DNA of 64,000 nt, from positions 115,976 to 179,975 of the forward strand of contig NZ_CAMFIA010000009.1 in the NCBI RefSeq assembly GCF_945952405.1, in the 5' to 3' direction. The notes under the pieces are model-generated. The model was not told where the DNA came from. It was given only the letters and a program-made list of their open reading frames with translations, and searched no databases. Positions 20,100 through 29,558 of the stretch are shown piece by piece. The stretch is from an uncultured Stenotrophomonas sp. GTDB taxonomy: Bacteria; Pseudomonadota; Gammaproteobacteria; Xanthomonadales; Xanthomonadaceae. Both the position numbers and the translations under genes were made by a program. The number at the start of each line of letters is the position of its first letter. The stretch's first letter is position 1.

Positions 20100-20996
20100 A
20101 TGACCGGCATGGAAAATGGAACTCCGGCGGCGCTGCCCGTCCCCGTTGCAGAATCGCCGCGCCGTGGGCTGGCGGCCGCATTCTGGTCGCTGCTGTTCCT
20201 CGGCACCGCCGCGGGCAACGTGCTGGCACAGTGGATGCGCGCGTTACGTGATGCGCAGCCTTTCCCCGCGGCGGCGACGTCCATCGAAGAATTCAGCAGC
20301 GCGCTGGCCAGCCTTGGCCTGCTGGTGCTGCTGCACGCGGGGGCGCGGCGCTGGCCGTTGCATGCCGATACCTGGCGGCGCCGGATCGGCATCTACGTGC
20401 TGGGTGGGGTCGCCTGGTGGCTGCTGCACGTCAGTGGCATGGTGCTGTTGCGCAAGCTGGCCTTCGCGCTGGCCGGCCAGCACTACACCTATGGTGACTG
20501 GCCGACGCAGTGGTTCTACGAGTTCTTCAAGGATGTGCAGACCTACAGCCTGCTGGTGATCGCCGTGCACGCCGCGGCCTGGTTCGGCCGCCAGCGGCAG
20601 GGCGAGGCGCACCTGCTGGCGCCGCCCGACGAGGGCCCGCCGGTGGAGCCGGTGGAACGCCCACAGCACTTCCTGGTACGCAAGCTGGGCAAGGAGTTCC
20701 TGGTTGCTACCGCGGACGTTGAGTACGCCCAGGCGGCCGGCAATTACGTGAACCTGCGGGTACGCGGTCACGATTACCCGCTGCGGATCACCATGGCGGT
20801 GCTGGAGCAGCGGCTCGATCCAGCGGTGTTCCTGCGCCCGCACCGCAGCTGGCTGATCAACCGCGATCAGCTGCGCTCGATCCAGCCGCTGGACGGGGGC
20901 GAGGCCCTGCTGCACATGGCCGACGGGGCCAGCGTACCGTGCAGCCGGCGCCAGCTGCCGCTGCTGCGGCAGGCGCTGGGCGGGGCGGCTGGGTAG
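20100..20996 (+). CDS. Membrane-bound LytTR transcriptional regulator (possible RpfD)
   Basis: 298 residues from the ATG at 20100; a second ATG lies three codons later and neither has a strong ribosome-binding site. Residues 20-160 carry about four transmembrane helices (LAAAFWSLLFLGTAAGNVLA, GIYVLGGVAWWLLHVSGMVL and others). Residues 195-295 form a LytTR DNA-binding domain: FLVRKLGKEFLVATADVEYA, AAGNYVNLRVRG, FLRPHRSWLINRDQLRSIQP. The rpf locus of Xanthomonas campestris includes rpfD, a LytTR-type gene near prfB and lysS; position and domain type suggest this is its counterpart, but I hold that loosely. The stop TAG is part of a GTAG sequence that begins a downstream inverted repeat. Confidence 0.82.
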   Translation: MTGMENGTPAALPVPVAESPRRGLAAAFWSLLFLGTAAGNVLAQWMRALRDAQPFPAAATSIEEFSSALASLGLLVLLHAGARRWPLHADTWRRRIGIYVLGGVAWWLLHVSGMVLLRKLAFALAGQHYTYGDWPTQWFYEFFKDVQTYSLLVIAVHAAAWFGRQRQGEAHLLAPPDEGPPVEPVERPQHFLVRKLGKEFLVATADVEYAQAAGNYVNLRVRGHDYPLRITMAVLEQRLDPAVFLRPHRSWLINRDQLRSIQPLDGGEALLHMADGASVPCSRRQLPLLRQALGGAAG

Positions 20997-21077
20997 CGTC
21001 GACTGCGGGGCGACCTTCGCGCGCCGCACGGGCTTCAGCGCAACCTGAATGAAAAGCCGTCGACGGGCAGTCGACCC
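20993..21077. repeat. GTAG-led inverted repeat with gtcgactg/cagtcgac arms
   Basis: GTAG at 20993 is followed by gtcgactg (20998-21005), which pairs with cagtcgac at 21068-21075. The interior (cgacgg, gccgtcgacggg) can fold further. Lies between the LytTR gene and prfB. A relative of the SMAG repeats, or a composite of two of them. Confidence 0.5.
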
Positions 21078-21184
21078 CACCAGCCGTCAGGTTGCAGCCT
21101 GGAGGCCGGCCATGGCCCCTCATGCCGGGCGGCACCGGCCTGCGGTATCATTGGCAGTCATCTTTTGAATGCATAACCGCCGAC

Positions 21185-22310
21185 ATGATCGAACTGAATC
21201 CTGTCCGCCAGCGCATCACCGATCTGACCGATCGCGTGCTGTCGCTTCGGGGGTATCTTTGACTACGACGCCAAGAAAGAGCGTCTTGAAGAAGTAACGC
21301 GGGAGCTGGAAAGCCCCGACGTCTGGAACAACGCCGAGTATGCCCAGAACCTGGGCCGCGAGCGTTCCAGCCTGGAAAAGACCGTGGGCGGCATCGCCTC
21401 GGTACTCGACGGCCTGGCCGATGCCACCGAGCTGCTGGAGCTGGCCGAGTCCGAACAGGACGAGGACACCGCACTGGCCGTGGTCGCCGACCTGGACAAG
21501 CACCAGGCGCACGTCGAGAAGCTGGAATTCCAGCGCATGTTCTCCGGCGAGATGGACAACGCTGCCGCGTTCGTCGACATCCAGGCCGGTGCCGGCGGCA
21601 CCGAAGCCCAGGACTGGGCCGAGATCCTGCTGCGCATGTACCTGCGCTGGTGCGAATCGCGTGGCTGGAAGACCGAGCTGATGGAAGTCTCCGGCGGCGA
21701 CGTTGCCGGTATCAAGTCGGCCACGCTGCGCGTGGAGGGTGACTATGCCTACGGCTGGCTGAAGACCGAGACCGGCGTGCACCGCCTGGTGCGCAAGTCG
21801 CCGTTCGACTCGGACAACCGTCGCCACACCAGCTTCACTTCGGTGTTCGTGTCGCCGGAAATCGACGACAACATCGACATCACCATCAATCCGGCCGACC
21901 TGCGTACCGACGTGTACCGTTCGTCCGGTGCCGGTGGCCAGCACGTCAACAAGACCGAGTCGGCGGTGCGTATCACCCACATCCCGACCAACATCGTGGT
22001 GGCGTGCCAGACCGGCCGCAGCCAGCACCAGAACCGCGACAACGCGATGAAGATGCTGGCCGCCAAGCTGTACGAGCTGGAGATCCAGAAGCGCAACGCC
22101 GAGAAGGACGCGGTGGAAGCCACCAAGTCCGACATCGGCTGGGGCAGCCAGATCCGCAACTACGTGCTCGACCAGAGCCGTATCAAGGACCTGCGCACCG
22201 GCATTGAACGCTCGGATACGCAGAAGGTGCTCGACGGCGACCTGGACGAGTTCGTCGAGGCCAGCCTGAAGGCCGGCCTGGCCGTGGGCTCCAAGCGCGT
22301 CGATGCCTGA
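21185..22310 (+). CDS. prfB: Peptide chain release factor 2 (programmed +1 frameshift)
   Basis: RF2 recognises UGA and UAA stop codons and releases the peptide from the ribosome. The first 25 codons run from the ATG at 21185 to an in-frame TGA at 21260-21262. Reading then continues in the +1 frame from 21261 ([12 protein letters not shown]) to 22310, giving 374 residues, the usual length. The anticodon-mimic motif SPF occurs in [13 protein letters not shown] and the catalytic GGQ at residues 250-252 in [20 protein letters not shown]. The frameshift is an autoregulatory device, so this is not a broken gene. prfB lies between recJ and lysS within the Xanthomonas rpf region too. Confidence 0.97.
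21248..21263 (+). promoter_or_regulatory. prfB: Programmed +1 frameshift site of prfB
   Basis: cgggggtatctttgac: an internal Shine-Dalgarno-like ggggg sits just upstream of the slippery CTT followed by the poor stop context TGA-C. This matches the conserved bacterial prfB site (GGGGGTATCTTTGAC). When RF2 is scarce, the ribosome slips forward by one base and makes full-length RF2. Confidence 0.97.
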
Positions 22311-22355
22311 TCGGCACGCCTGCGCCGATATCATCGCCTTCCGCAACGGAGGGCG

Positions 22356-23138
22356 ATGATGCGCAGCGAGAGTGAACGCAAGGAACTGGGCGGCTTCCTC
22401 AAGGCCTGCCGTGCACGTGTTGATCCCGCCACGCTCGGCCTGCCGGCCGGGCGCCGGCGTACGCCCGGCCTGAAGCGCGAGGAGGTAGCGCTGGCGATCG
22501 GGGTCAGCGTCAGCTGGTACACCTGGATCGAGCAGGGCCGCGAAGTGCGTGCCTCGCCCGAGGTGCTGGAACGGCTGGCACAGGTGTTGCGCATGAGCGA
22601 TGACGAGCGCGCCTATGCGTTCGCGCTGTCCGGTTACGGCGTGCCGCTGGAGTCGCCCGACGAAAGCGTGACCGATGGCCTGCGCCAGCTGGTGGAGGCG
22701 ATGCAGCCGATCCCGGCCTATGTGCGCAATACCCGCTTCGACATCCTGGCGTGGAACCCGGCCATCGCCGAGCTGTTTGTCGACTACAGCCAGCTGGCGC
22801 CGCACGAGCGCAACACGCTGCGGCTGATGTTCCTGTACCCGCCGTACCGCTCGCTGATCCTCAACTGGGAGGAGATGACCCGCGGCCTGCTGGCAGGCTT
22901 CCGCGCGGCCATGGCGCAGGCGCCGGACAAGACCCCGTTCCTGGCCCTGGTCGAGGACATCGCCGCGCACAGCGAAGTGTTCCGCCAGTGGTGGCCGGAG
23001 CACGATGTGCGTCGATTCGACGAAGGCGCGAAGAAGCTGAACCACCCCACGCGCGGGCTGCTGGACCTGCAGTACGTGGCGCTGGTGCCGGAGAGCCGGC
23101 ACGACCTGTCACTGGTGACCTACCTGCCGCGGAAGTAG
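22356..23138 (+). CDS. XRE-family helix-turn-helix regulator with MmyB-like ligand-binding domain
   Basis: 260 residues; two adjacent ATGs (22356 and 22359) follow cggaggg. Residues 8-85 hold the helix-turn-helix (GLKREEVALAIGVSVSWYTW, IEQGREVRASPEVLERLAQV). Residues about 105-255 are the MmyB-like PAS-fold domain (PAYVRNTRFDILAWNPAIAE and NTLRLMFLYPPYRSL), which in this family binds fatty-acid-like or other hydrophobic ligands. Such regulators often control a neighbouring dehydrogenase gene; here an aldehyde dehydrogenase and an acetolactate synthase-like gene follow on the same strand after a 342-base gap. The ligand is unknown. Confidence 0.9.
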   Translation: MMRSESERKELGGFLKACRARVDPATLGLPAGRRRTPGLKREEVALAIGVSVSWYTWIEQGREVRASPEVLERLAQVLRMSDDERAYAFALSGYGVPLESPDESVTDGLRQLVEAMQPIPAYVRNTRFDILAWNPAIAELFVDYSQLAPHERNTLRLMFLYPPYRSLILNWEEMTRGLLAGFRAAMAQAPDKTPFLALVEDIAAHSEVFRQWWPEHDVRRFDEGAKKLNHPTRGLLDLQYVALVPESRHDLSLVTYLPRK

Positions 23139-23480
23139 GGCGGCGGCGGCGGGGCTTGCAGCCCTTTCCCGCGCGGCCTGTTGTAGAGCCGAGCCGATGC
23201 TCGGCTACGTTTCGTTCCAATTTCGAAACAGTCGATTCCGATGGAGATTCATCCACGCATGGCGCGGATCTACGGGCCGCCATCCCACTGAATGCAGGCC
23301 TTTGACCTGACGTTGCGCTGGCCTCTGCGGGTGCAGGGCGCAGCCCTGCCGATAACCCCATTCAGGCAGGTAAGTGCAGGTCACAGGATAAGCAGACGCC
23401 TTGTTGCATCCCGCGAACGGGTCCACATTCCTGTGCAGGAGACGGGCCGCCGCCCGTTGTCGAGACACCAGGAGACCTGC
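23139..23480. other. Intergenic region with two GTAG-type palindromes
   Basis: 342 bases without a gene. It holds a SMAG repeat at 23183-23208 (gtagagccgagcc..ggctac) and a second-type palindrome at 23251-23273 (atccacgcatggcgcggat, followed by ctac, i.e. GTAG on the minus strand). The remainder presumably carries the promoter of the aldehyde dehydrogenase gene, although no strong promoter was identified. Confidence 0.7.
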
Positions 23481-24866
23481 ATGTCCGCTGCCCCCAGCAC
23501 TGCCATTTCCCGCGATCCGGCCACCGGCCAACAGATCGCCAGCCATCCCTTTGCCAGCGACGCCGAGCTGGATGCGATCCTCGAGCGCGGCCAGGCCGGC
23601 TTCAGCGCCTGGAGTGCCAGCAGCCTCGAACAGCGGGCACAGGTGCTGCGCGCGATGGCCGCCGTGCTGCGTCGCGACCGGGAGGCGCTGGCTGCGCTGG
23701 CCACCGCCGAAATGGGCAAGGTCCAGGCCGAGTCGCTGGCCGAGATCGAAAAGTGCGCCGTGCTGTGCGACTGGTACGCCGACAACGGCGCGCGGTTCCT
23801 GCGCGATGAGCCGACCCAGGTTGCCGACGACAAGGCCTATGTGTCCTACCTGCCGCTGGGCGTGGTGCTCGGCATCATGCCGTGGAACTTCCCGTACTGG
23901 CAGGTGATGCGCGCGGCGGTTCCGATCCTGATGGGGGGCAATGGCTTCCTGCTGAAGCCGGCCGAGAACATCGTCGGCACCGCGCAGCTGCTCGACGCCG
24001 CCTGGCGCGATGCCGGATTGCCGGATGGCGCCTTCATCGCCGCCAACATCAGCCGTGAAGGTACCAGCCGCGCGATCGCCGATGACCGCATCGCGGCCGT
24101 GACCCTCACCGGCAGCGTGGCCGCTGGCCGCAGCATCGCCGCGCAGGCCGGGCAGGCACTGAAGAAGGTGGTGCTGGAACTCGGTGGCTCGGACCCGTTC
24201 ATCGTGCTGGCCGATGCCGATCTTGATGCCGCGGTCGATGCGGCGGTGGCCTCTCGCTTCCAGAACACCGGGCAGGTCTGCATCGCCGGCAAGCGCATCA
24301 TCGTCGAAGAGCCGGTCTACGAGCGGTTCGTGGCGCAGTTCTGCCAGAAGGTGCAGGCGCTGACCGTGGGCGATGGCCGCGACGCCGGCAACCGGATCGG
24401 CCCGATGGCGCGCCAGGACCTGCTCGAACAGCTTGACGCGCAGGTGCGTGCCTCGGTCGATGCCGGCGCGCAGCTGCTGGTCGGTGGCCACCAGCTCGAC
24501 CGGCCGGGAGCGTTCTACGCACCCACCGTGCTGGCCGGCGTGGAGCCGGGCATGCAGGCCTTCGATACCGAGACCTTTGGCCCGGTCGCGTCGATCAGCC
24601 GTGCGCGCGACGCCGATCATGCGGTGGAGCTGGCCAACCAGAGCGAGTTCGGCCTCAGCGGCAACCTGTGGACGGCTGACCGCGCACGCGCGATGCAGCT
24701 GGCGCGCCGGCTGCAGACCGGCGGCGTATTCGTCAATGGCTTCTCCGCCTCGGACCCGCGGGTGCCGATCGGCGGGGTGAAGAAGAGTGGTTTCGGCCGC
24801 GAGCTCTCGCACTTCGGCATCCGCGAGTTCGTCAACGCGCAGACGGTGTGGTTCGACCGGCGTTGA
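23481..24866 (+). CDS. NAD(P)-dependent succinate-semialdehyde dehydrogenase-like aldehyde dehydrogenase
   Basis: 461 residues from the ATG at 23481 after caggagacctgc. Oxidises an aldehyde to the acid with NAD(P). Motifs in order: MPWNFPYWQVMRAAVPILMG (oxyanion Asn and cofactor site), FTGSV-like LTGSVAAG, LELGGSDPFIVLADADL (general-base Glu), QNTGQVCIAGKRI (catalytic Cys) and ETFGPVASI. The compact length and the SDPF and GGVKKSGFGRELSHFGIREF blocks match the Sad/GabD-like group of succinate-semialdehyde dehydrogenases. The precise substrate remains inferred. The acetolactate synthase-like gene starts 63 bases on, probably in the same transcript. Confidence 0.88.
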   Translation: MSAAPSTAISRDPATGQQIASHPFASDAELDAILERGQAGFSAWSASSLEQRAQVLRAMAAVLRRDREALAALATAEMGKVQAESLAEIEKCAVLCDWYADNGARFLRDEPTQVADDKAYVSYLPLGVVLGIMPWNFPYWQVMRAAVPILMGGNGFLLKPAENIVGTAQLLDAAWRDAGLPDGAFIAANISREGTSRAIADDRIAAVTLTGSVAAGRSIAAQAGQALKKVVLELGGSDPFIVLADADLDAAVDAAVASRFQNTGQVCIAGKRIIVEEPVYERFVAQFCQKVQALTVGDGRDAGNRIGPMARQDLLEQLDAQVRASVDAGAQLLVGGHQLDRPGAFYAPTVLAGVEPGMQAFDTETFGPVASISRARDADHAVELANQSEFGLSGNLWTADRARAMQLARRLQTGGVFVNGFSASDPRVPIGGVKKSGFGRELSHFGIREFVNAQTVWFDRR

Positions 24867-24929
24867 CGCGCAGCTTCCCTCGTTCCTGCAACGATCCATC
24901 CCCAGTCCAGCGAAAAGGACCGCATTCCC

Positions 24930-26570
24930 ATGTCCAAGGGTTCAGACCTGCTCGTCGCCGCGCTTGAAAACGAAGGCGTCGAGCGCATTTTCGGCATCCC
25001 CGGCGAGGAAAACCTCGACGTGGTCGAGTCGCTCCGCCATTCCAGCATCGAACTGGTCATCACCCGCCATGAGCAGGCCGCGGTGTTCATGGCGGCCACC
25101 TATGGCCGCCTGACCGGCAAGCCGGGCGTGTGCCTGGCCACGCTCGGCCCGGGCGCACTGAACTTCACCACCGGCGCTGCGTATGCGCTGCTGGGTGCGT
25201 GGCCGGTGATCCTGATCACCGGCCAGAAGGGGATCGTCGCCAGCAAGCAGGCGCGCTTCCAGATCGTCGACATCGTCAGCACGATGAAGCCGCTGACCAA
25301 GCAGGCGCGGCAGATCGTCTCGGCGCGCACCATCCCGACCATCGTCCGCGAAGCATTCCGGGTTGCCCAGGAAGAGCGGCCGGGCCCGGTGCTGCTGGAA
25401 CTGCCCGAGGACATCGCCGCCGACCAGGTCGAGGGCGTGGCGCTGATCCCGCCGCATGTGGTGGACCGGCCGGTGGCCAGCCCGGAGGCGCTCGAGCGCG
25501 CGGCGGACATCATCCGCGCCGCCAAGCGCCCGCTGCTGATGATCGCCTCGGCGGCATCGCGGCCGCAGTCCAGTGAGGCGCTGTCGGCGTTCGTGCTGCG
25601 TGCGGGCATTCCGTTCTTCACCACGCAGATGGGCAAGGGCGCGGTGGCTGGAGGCTCGGGCCTGTACATGGGCACCGCCGCGCTGACCGAACGCGACTAC
25701 GTGCACATGGCGATCGACCAGGCCGACGTGATCGTCACCATCGGCCATGAGGTCACCGAAAAGCCGCCGTTCGTGATGCGTCCGGGCGGGCCGACCGTGA
25801 TCCATATCGGCTATTCGCAGGCAGCGGTGGAGCAGGTGTACTTCCCGCAGGTCGAGGTGATCGGCGATATCGGCCGCTCGCTGACCCAGCTGGCCGAGCG
25901 CATCGAAGGCGCGGTGCCCAACGCCGCCGCGCTGCTGCCGCTGCGCGCGACCATCCTGGAGCATCTGGCCGACCGTGCCGAAGAAGACGGATTCACCCCG
26001 CAGCGTCTGGTCCACGATGTGCGCCAGGTGATGCCGCCGGACGGCATCGTGGCGCTGGACAACGGCATGTACAAGATCTGGTTTGCCCGCAACTACCGTA
26101 CCCAGGTGGCCAATACGCTGCTGCTGGACAATGCGCTGGCGACGATGGGGGCGGGCCTGCCGTCGGCGATCATGGCCTCGATCCTGTATCCGCAGCGGCG
26201 GGTGCTGGCGGTGTGCGGCGACGGCGGTTTCATGATGAACAGCCAGGAGCTGGAGACCGCGCGCCGGCTGGGCCTGAACCTGGTGGTGCTGATCCTCAAC
26301 GACGGTGCCTACGGGATGATCCGCTGGAAGCAGGCGGTGGACGGCTTCACCGATTATGGAATGACCTTCGGCAACCCGGATTTCGTCAAGTACGCCGAGG
26401 CCTACGGCTGCCGGGGCCACGACGTGACGGCCATCGACCAGTTCGTGCCGACCCTGGAGGCGGCGTTCAACGAGGGCGGCGTGCACCTGGTGTCGGTGCC
26501 GATCGACTACTCGGAGAACGAGCGGGTGCTGGTGGACGAGCTGCGCCAGGCGTTCCCCGGAACCCGCTAG
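24930..26570 (+). CDS. Thiamine-diphosphate enzyme, acetolactate synthase large-subunit-like (catabolic type)
   Basis: 546 residues; start after aaaagga. It has the three-domain layout of the pyruvate decarboxylase/acetolactate synthase family. The N-terminal Pyr domain shows [15 protein letters not shown] and [19 protein letters not shown], with the catalytic glutamate. The central domain is at about residues 190-320. The C-terminal PP domain has the ThDP/Mg motif [20 protein letters not shown] then [14 protein letters not shown]. No small regulatory subunit gene is nearby, which fits the catabolic AlsS type that forms acetolactate from pyruvate. Its place beside an aldehyde dehydrogenase could also mean another 2-oxoacid reaction. 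Confidence 0.87.
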   Translation: MSKGSDLLVAALENEGVERIFGIPGEENLDVVESLRHSSIELVITRHEQAAVFMAATYGRLTGKPGVCLATLGPGALNFTTGAAYALLGAWPVILITGQKGIVASKQARFQIVDIVSTMKPLTKQARQIVSARTIPTIVREAFRVAQEERPGPVLLELPEDIAADQVEGVALIPPHVVDRPVASPEALERAADIIRAAKRPLLMIASAASRPQSSEALSAFVLRAGIPFFTTQMGKGAVAGGSGLYMGTAALTERDYVHMAIDQADVIVTIGHEVTEKPPFVMRPGGPTVIHIGYSQAAVEQVYFPQVEVIGDIGRSLTQLAERIEGAVPNAAALLPLRATILEHLADRAEEDGFTPQRLVHDVRQVMPPDGIVALDNGMYKIWFARNYRTQVANTLLLDNALATMGAGLPSAIMASILYPQRRVLAVCGDGGFMMNSQELETARRLGLNLVVLILNDGAYGMIRWKQAVDGFTDYGMTFGNPDFVKYAEAYGCRGHDVTAIDQFVPTLEAAFNEGGVHLVSVPIDYSENERVLVDELRQAFPGTR

Positions 26571-26697
26571 GGCGGGGTCCGGCCCGGTAGCCGGGAGGGG
26601 GTCAGCCGCAGGGCCGGGGCAGGGTGGTTTTGGTATGCTGTGGAACCGGCTGTGCCGGGTGCAAGATCCCCCCTCACTACACGATTCCCGCAGATCC

Positions 26698-28212
26698 ATG
26701 AGCGAAGCTACCGATACCCCCCCCGTCGACGAAAACAAGTTGATCGCCGAGCGCCGTGAGAAACTCAAAGCGCTGCGTGGGCAGGGCATCGCGTACCCGA
26801 ACGACTTCCGTCGCGAGGACTTCGCTGGCCGTCTGCAGGAAGAATTCGCTGACGCTGCGCAGTGGACCGCCGAGGCGCTGGAAGGCAATGGCCGCCAGGT
26901 GAAGATGGCCGGCCGCCTGATGGCCAAGCGCATCATGGGCAAGGCCAGCTTCGCGCAGATCCAGGACGAGTCCGGTCGCATCCAGCTGTTCCTGCAGGGC
27001 GCGGCGCTGGGCGATGCCTACACCGCCTTCAAGGGCTGGGACGTGGGCGACATCATCGCCGTCGAAGGCGGCCTGACCCGCACCAAGACCGGCGAGCTGT
27101 CGGTCAAGGCCGAATCGATCCGCCTGCTGACCAAGTCGCTGCGCCCGCTGCCGGACAAGTGGCATGGCCTGGCCGACGTCGAGCAGCGCTACCGCCAGCG
27201 CTATGTCGACCTGATCGTGACCCCGGAGTCGCGTGCGGTGTTCATCAAGCGCTCGAAGATCATCCGCGCCATGCGTGCCTGGCTGGACAACCGCGACTTC
27301 CTGGAAGTCGAGACGCCGATGATGCACTACATCCCCGGCGGCGCGGCGGCCAAGCCGTTCACCACCCACCACAACGCGCTGGACCTGGACCTGTACCTGC
27401 GCGTGGCGCCGGAGCTGTACCTCAAGCGCCTGACCGTGGGTGGCCTGGAGCGGGTGTACGAGATCAACCGCAATTTCCGCAACGAAGGCGTCAGCACCCG
27501 TCACAACCCGGAATTCACCATGATGGAGCTGTACGAGGCCTACGCCACGTACAACGAGATCATGGACCTGACCGAAGGCGTGATCCGTGACGTGGCCAAG
27601 ACCGTCAACGATGGCTCCACCGAAGTGGAGTGGGACGGCGCCAGGATCGACCTGGGCCCGGCGTTCCGCCGCTGGCGCATGGACGAGGCGGTGCGTCACC
27701 ACAACCCGGAAATCTCCGCCGCCGACTGCACCGACCGCGATGCGCTGCTGCGCCATTGCGAGCGCCTGAAGATCAAGGTCAAGCCGTCCTACGGCTGGGG
27801 CAAGCTGCTGCTGGAGATCTTCGAAGCCACCGTCGAGCACACCCTGATCCAGCCGACCTTCATCACCGACCACCCGGTGGAGGTCTCGCCGCTGGCCCGT
27901 GCCAACGACAACGATCCGGGCTACACCGACCGCTTCGAGCTGTTCGTCAACGGCAAGGAACTGGCCAACGGCTTCTCCGAGTTGAACGACCCGGAGGACC
28001 AGGCGCAGCGCTTCCAGGCCCAGGTGGCGGCGAAGGAAGGCGGTGACGACGAGGCGATGCACTACGACGCCGACTACATCCGTGCGCTGGAGTATGGCAT
28101 GGCCCCGACCGGCGGCCTCGGCATCGGCGTCGATCGCCTGGTGATGCTGCTGACCGGCAGCAGCTCGATCCGTGATGTGCTGCTGTTCCCGTACATGCGT
28201 CCGGAGCAGTAA
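26698..28212 (+). CDS. lysS: Lysyl-tRNA synthetase, class II
   Basis: 504 residues from the ATG at 26698. Charges tRNA-Lys in the cytoplasm. The N-terminal OB-fold anticodon-binding domain occupies residues about 60-145 ([20 protein letters not shown]). The class II catalytic core has motif 1 near [20 protein letters not shown], motif 2 [20 protein letters not shown] and motif 3 [16 protein letters not shown]. It precedes rpfG, just as lysS neighbours the rpf genes in Xanthomonas. Confidence 0.98.
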   Translation: MSEATDTPPVDENKLIAERREKLKALRGQGIAYPNDFRREDFAGRLQEEFADAAQWTAEALEGNGRQVKMAGRLMAKRIMGKASFAQIQDESGRIQLFLQGAALGDAYTAFKGWDVGDIIAVEGGLTRTKTGELSVKAESIRLLTKSLRPLPDKWHGLADVEQRYRQRYVDLIVTPESRAVFIKRSKIIRAMRAWLDNRDFLEVETPMMHYIPGGAAAKPFTTHHNALDLDLYLRVAPELYLKRLTVGGLERVYEINRNFRNEGVSTRHNPEFTMMELYEAYATYNEIMDLTEGVIRDVAKTVNDGSTEVEWDGARIDLGPAFRRWRMDEAVRHHNPEISAADCTDRDALLRHCERLKIKVKPSYGWGKLLLEIFEATVEHTLIQPTFITDHPVEVSPLARANDNDPGYTDRFELFVNGKELANGFSELNDPEDQAQRFQAQVAAKEGGDDEAMHYDADYIRALEYGMAPTGGLGIGVDRLVMLLTGSSSIRDVLLFPYMRPEQ

Positions 28213-28237
28213 GCCGAGTTTCTGACTCATGATTGTG

Positions 28238-28264
28238 CGCGCCGTCGCGAAACGAGACGGCGCG
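28238..28264 (+). terminator. GC-rich hairpin after lysS
   Basis: cgcgccgtc (28238-28246) pairs with gacggcgcg (28256-28264) across a 9-base loop. No T-run follows, so it is at best a weak or factor-assisted terminator between lysS and rpfG. Confidence 0.35.
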
Positions 28265-28265
28265 A

Positions 28266-28293
28266 TTGACGCGTCCCGCACTCGGCGTATCGT
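28266..28293 (+). promoter_or_regulatory. Candidate rpfG-rpfC promoter
   Basis: TTGACG (28266-28271) and TATCGT (28288-28293) with a 16-base spacer, about 125 bases before the rpfG start. A second TTGACG occurs at 28306 without a clear -10. Judged by eye only. Confidence 0.35.
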
Positions 28294-28417
28294 TAATGCA
28301 CTACCTTGACGCCTGTTATGGCTTGATCGGCGCCAGGGGGATGACGCATTGTGGAGAGTCCGCTTCACAATGCGATGACGATCATGAACCGGGACGTATG
28401 ACACGGGAGTCAGGCCG

Positions 28418-29557
28418 ATGCAGGGTGCGAGCGTTCGCAGCGGCAGAGTATCCTCGCCTGCTGATGATCCAGCGTGGTCGAGAAACCAGGCAGAGTACGC
28501 GTTGAACATCGTCATTGTTGACGACCAGACGTCCGCGCGGACGATGCTGCGTCACGTCATCGAGGACATCGCGCCGGAACTGAGCGTGTATGACTTCGGT
28601 GACCCGCTGACCGCATTGGCCTGGTGCGAGGCGCATCCGGTCGACCTGCTGCTGCTCGATTACCGCATGCCGGAGATGGACGGGCTTGAGTTCGCCCGTC
28701 GTTTCCGTCGCCTGCCCAAGCACCGCGACATTCCCGTGATCCTGATCACCGTGGTGGGCGACGAGCCGATCCGGCAGGCCGCGCTGGAAGCGGGTGTCAT
28801 CGATTTCCTGGTCAAGCCGATCCGCCCGCGCGAACTGCGCGCGCGCTGCTACAACCTGTTGCAGCTGCGCCAGCAGACCGAGAACGTGAAGCAACGCGCG
28901 TTGTCGCTGGAACAGCGCCTGCTGGCCAGCATGCACGAGGTCGAGGAACGCGAGCGCGAGACCCTGTCACGCCTGGCCAGGGCGATCGAGTTCCGTGATG
29001 CCGGCACCAGTGCCTACCTGGAGCGCATGGCGCGGGTGGCCGGGCTGATCGCCGAGCAGCTGGGCCTGCCGGAGGAAGACGTCAAGCTGATCGAGATGGC
29101 GGCGCCGCTGCATGACATGGGCAAGATCGCCATTCCCGATGCCGTGCTGCTCAAGCAGGGCAAGCTCAACGACGAGGAGCTGGCGATCATGCGCCGGCAC
29201 CCGCGCATCGGCCATGAGCTGCTCAGCGGCAGCCAGAACCGCTTCATCCAGGTCGGCGCGCTGATCGCACTGCGCCACCACGAGCGCTACGACGGCAGCG
29301 GTTACCCGGATGGCCTGGTGGGCGAAGCGATCCCGCTGGAGGCGCGGATCGTGGCCGTGGCCGACGTCTTCGATGCATTGATTTCTCCCCGTCCGTACAA
29401 GGAAGCATGGACCATGGAAGCCACACTGGCTTATCTGTACGCCCAGCGTGGCCGACTGTTCGATCCGCGTTGCGTGGATGCGCTGATGCGCGGCCACTCG
29501 CAGCTGATGGACATCTGCGCCCAGCACTCGACGGCATCGACGCGACCGGGTGGGTGA
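28418..29557 (+). CDS. rpfG: DSF-system response regulator RpfG, HD-GYP cyclic-di-GMP phosphodiesterase
   Basis: 379 residues from the ATG at 28418 with cgggag at good spacing; a TTG at 28502 would begin directly at the receiver domain, but the longer form matches the length of Xanthomonas RpfG. The receiver domain (residues about 29-145) has IVIVDDQTSA, the phosphorylated Asp81 in LLLLDYRMPEMDG and LVKPIRPREL. A linking coiled coil follows, and the HD-GYP domain from about 168 contains HDMGKIAIPD (His232, Asp233) and YDGSGYPDGL (Gly295-Tyr-Pro). Phosphorylated by RpfC upon DSF binding, RpfG degrades cyclic-di-GMP and so links quorum sensing to motility, biofilm and exoenzymes. rpfC begins one base after its stop. 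Confidence 0.96.
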   Translation: MQGASVRSGRVSSPADDPAWSRNQAEYALNIVIVDDQTSARTMLRHVIEDIAPELSVYDFGDPLTALAWCEAHPVDLLLLDYRMPEMDGLEFARRFRRLPKHRDIPVILITVVGDEPIRQAALEAGVIDFLVKPIRPRELRARCYNLLQLRQQTENVKQRALSLEQRLLASMHEVEERERETLSRLARAIEFRDAGTSAYLERMARVAGLIAEQLGLPEEDVKLIEMAAPLHDMGKIAIPDAVLLKQGKLNDEELAIMRRHPRIGHELLSGSQNRFIQVGALIALRHHERYDGSGYPDGLVGEAIPLEARIVAVADVFDALISPRPYKEAWTMEATLAYLYAQRGRLFDPRCVDALMRGHSQLMDICAQHSTASTRPGG

Positions 29558-29558
29558 C

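Noticed and set aside
21185-21262. prfB as a pseudogene with a premature stop
   Set aside because: The early TGA is the conserved programmed frameshift site, and the downstream frame is complete.
28502-28504. TTG at 28502 as the rpfG start
   Set aside because: It would give a minimal receiver domain start, but the ATG at 28418 has better ribosome-binding support and matches the expected protein length.
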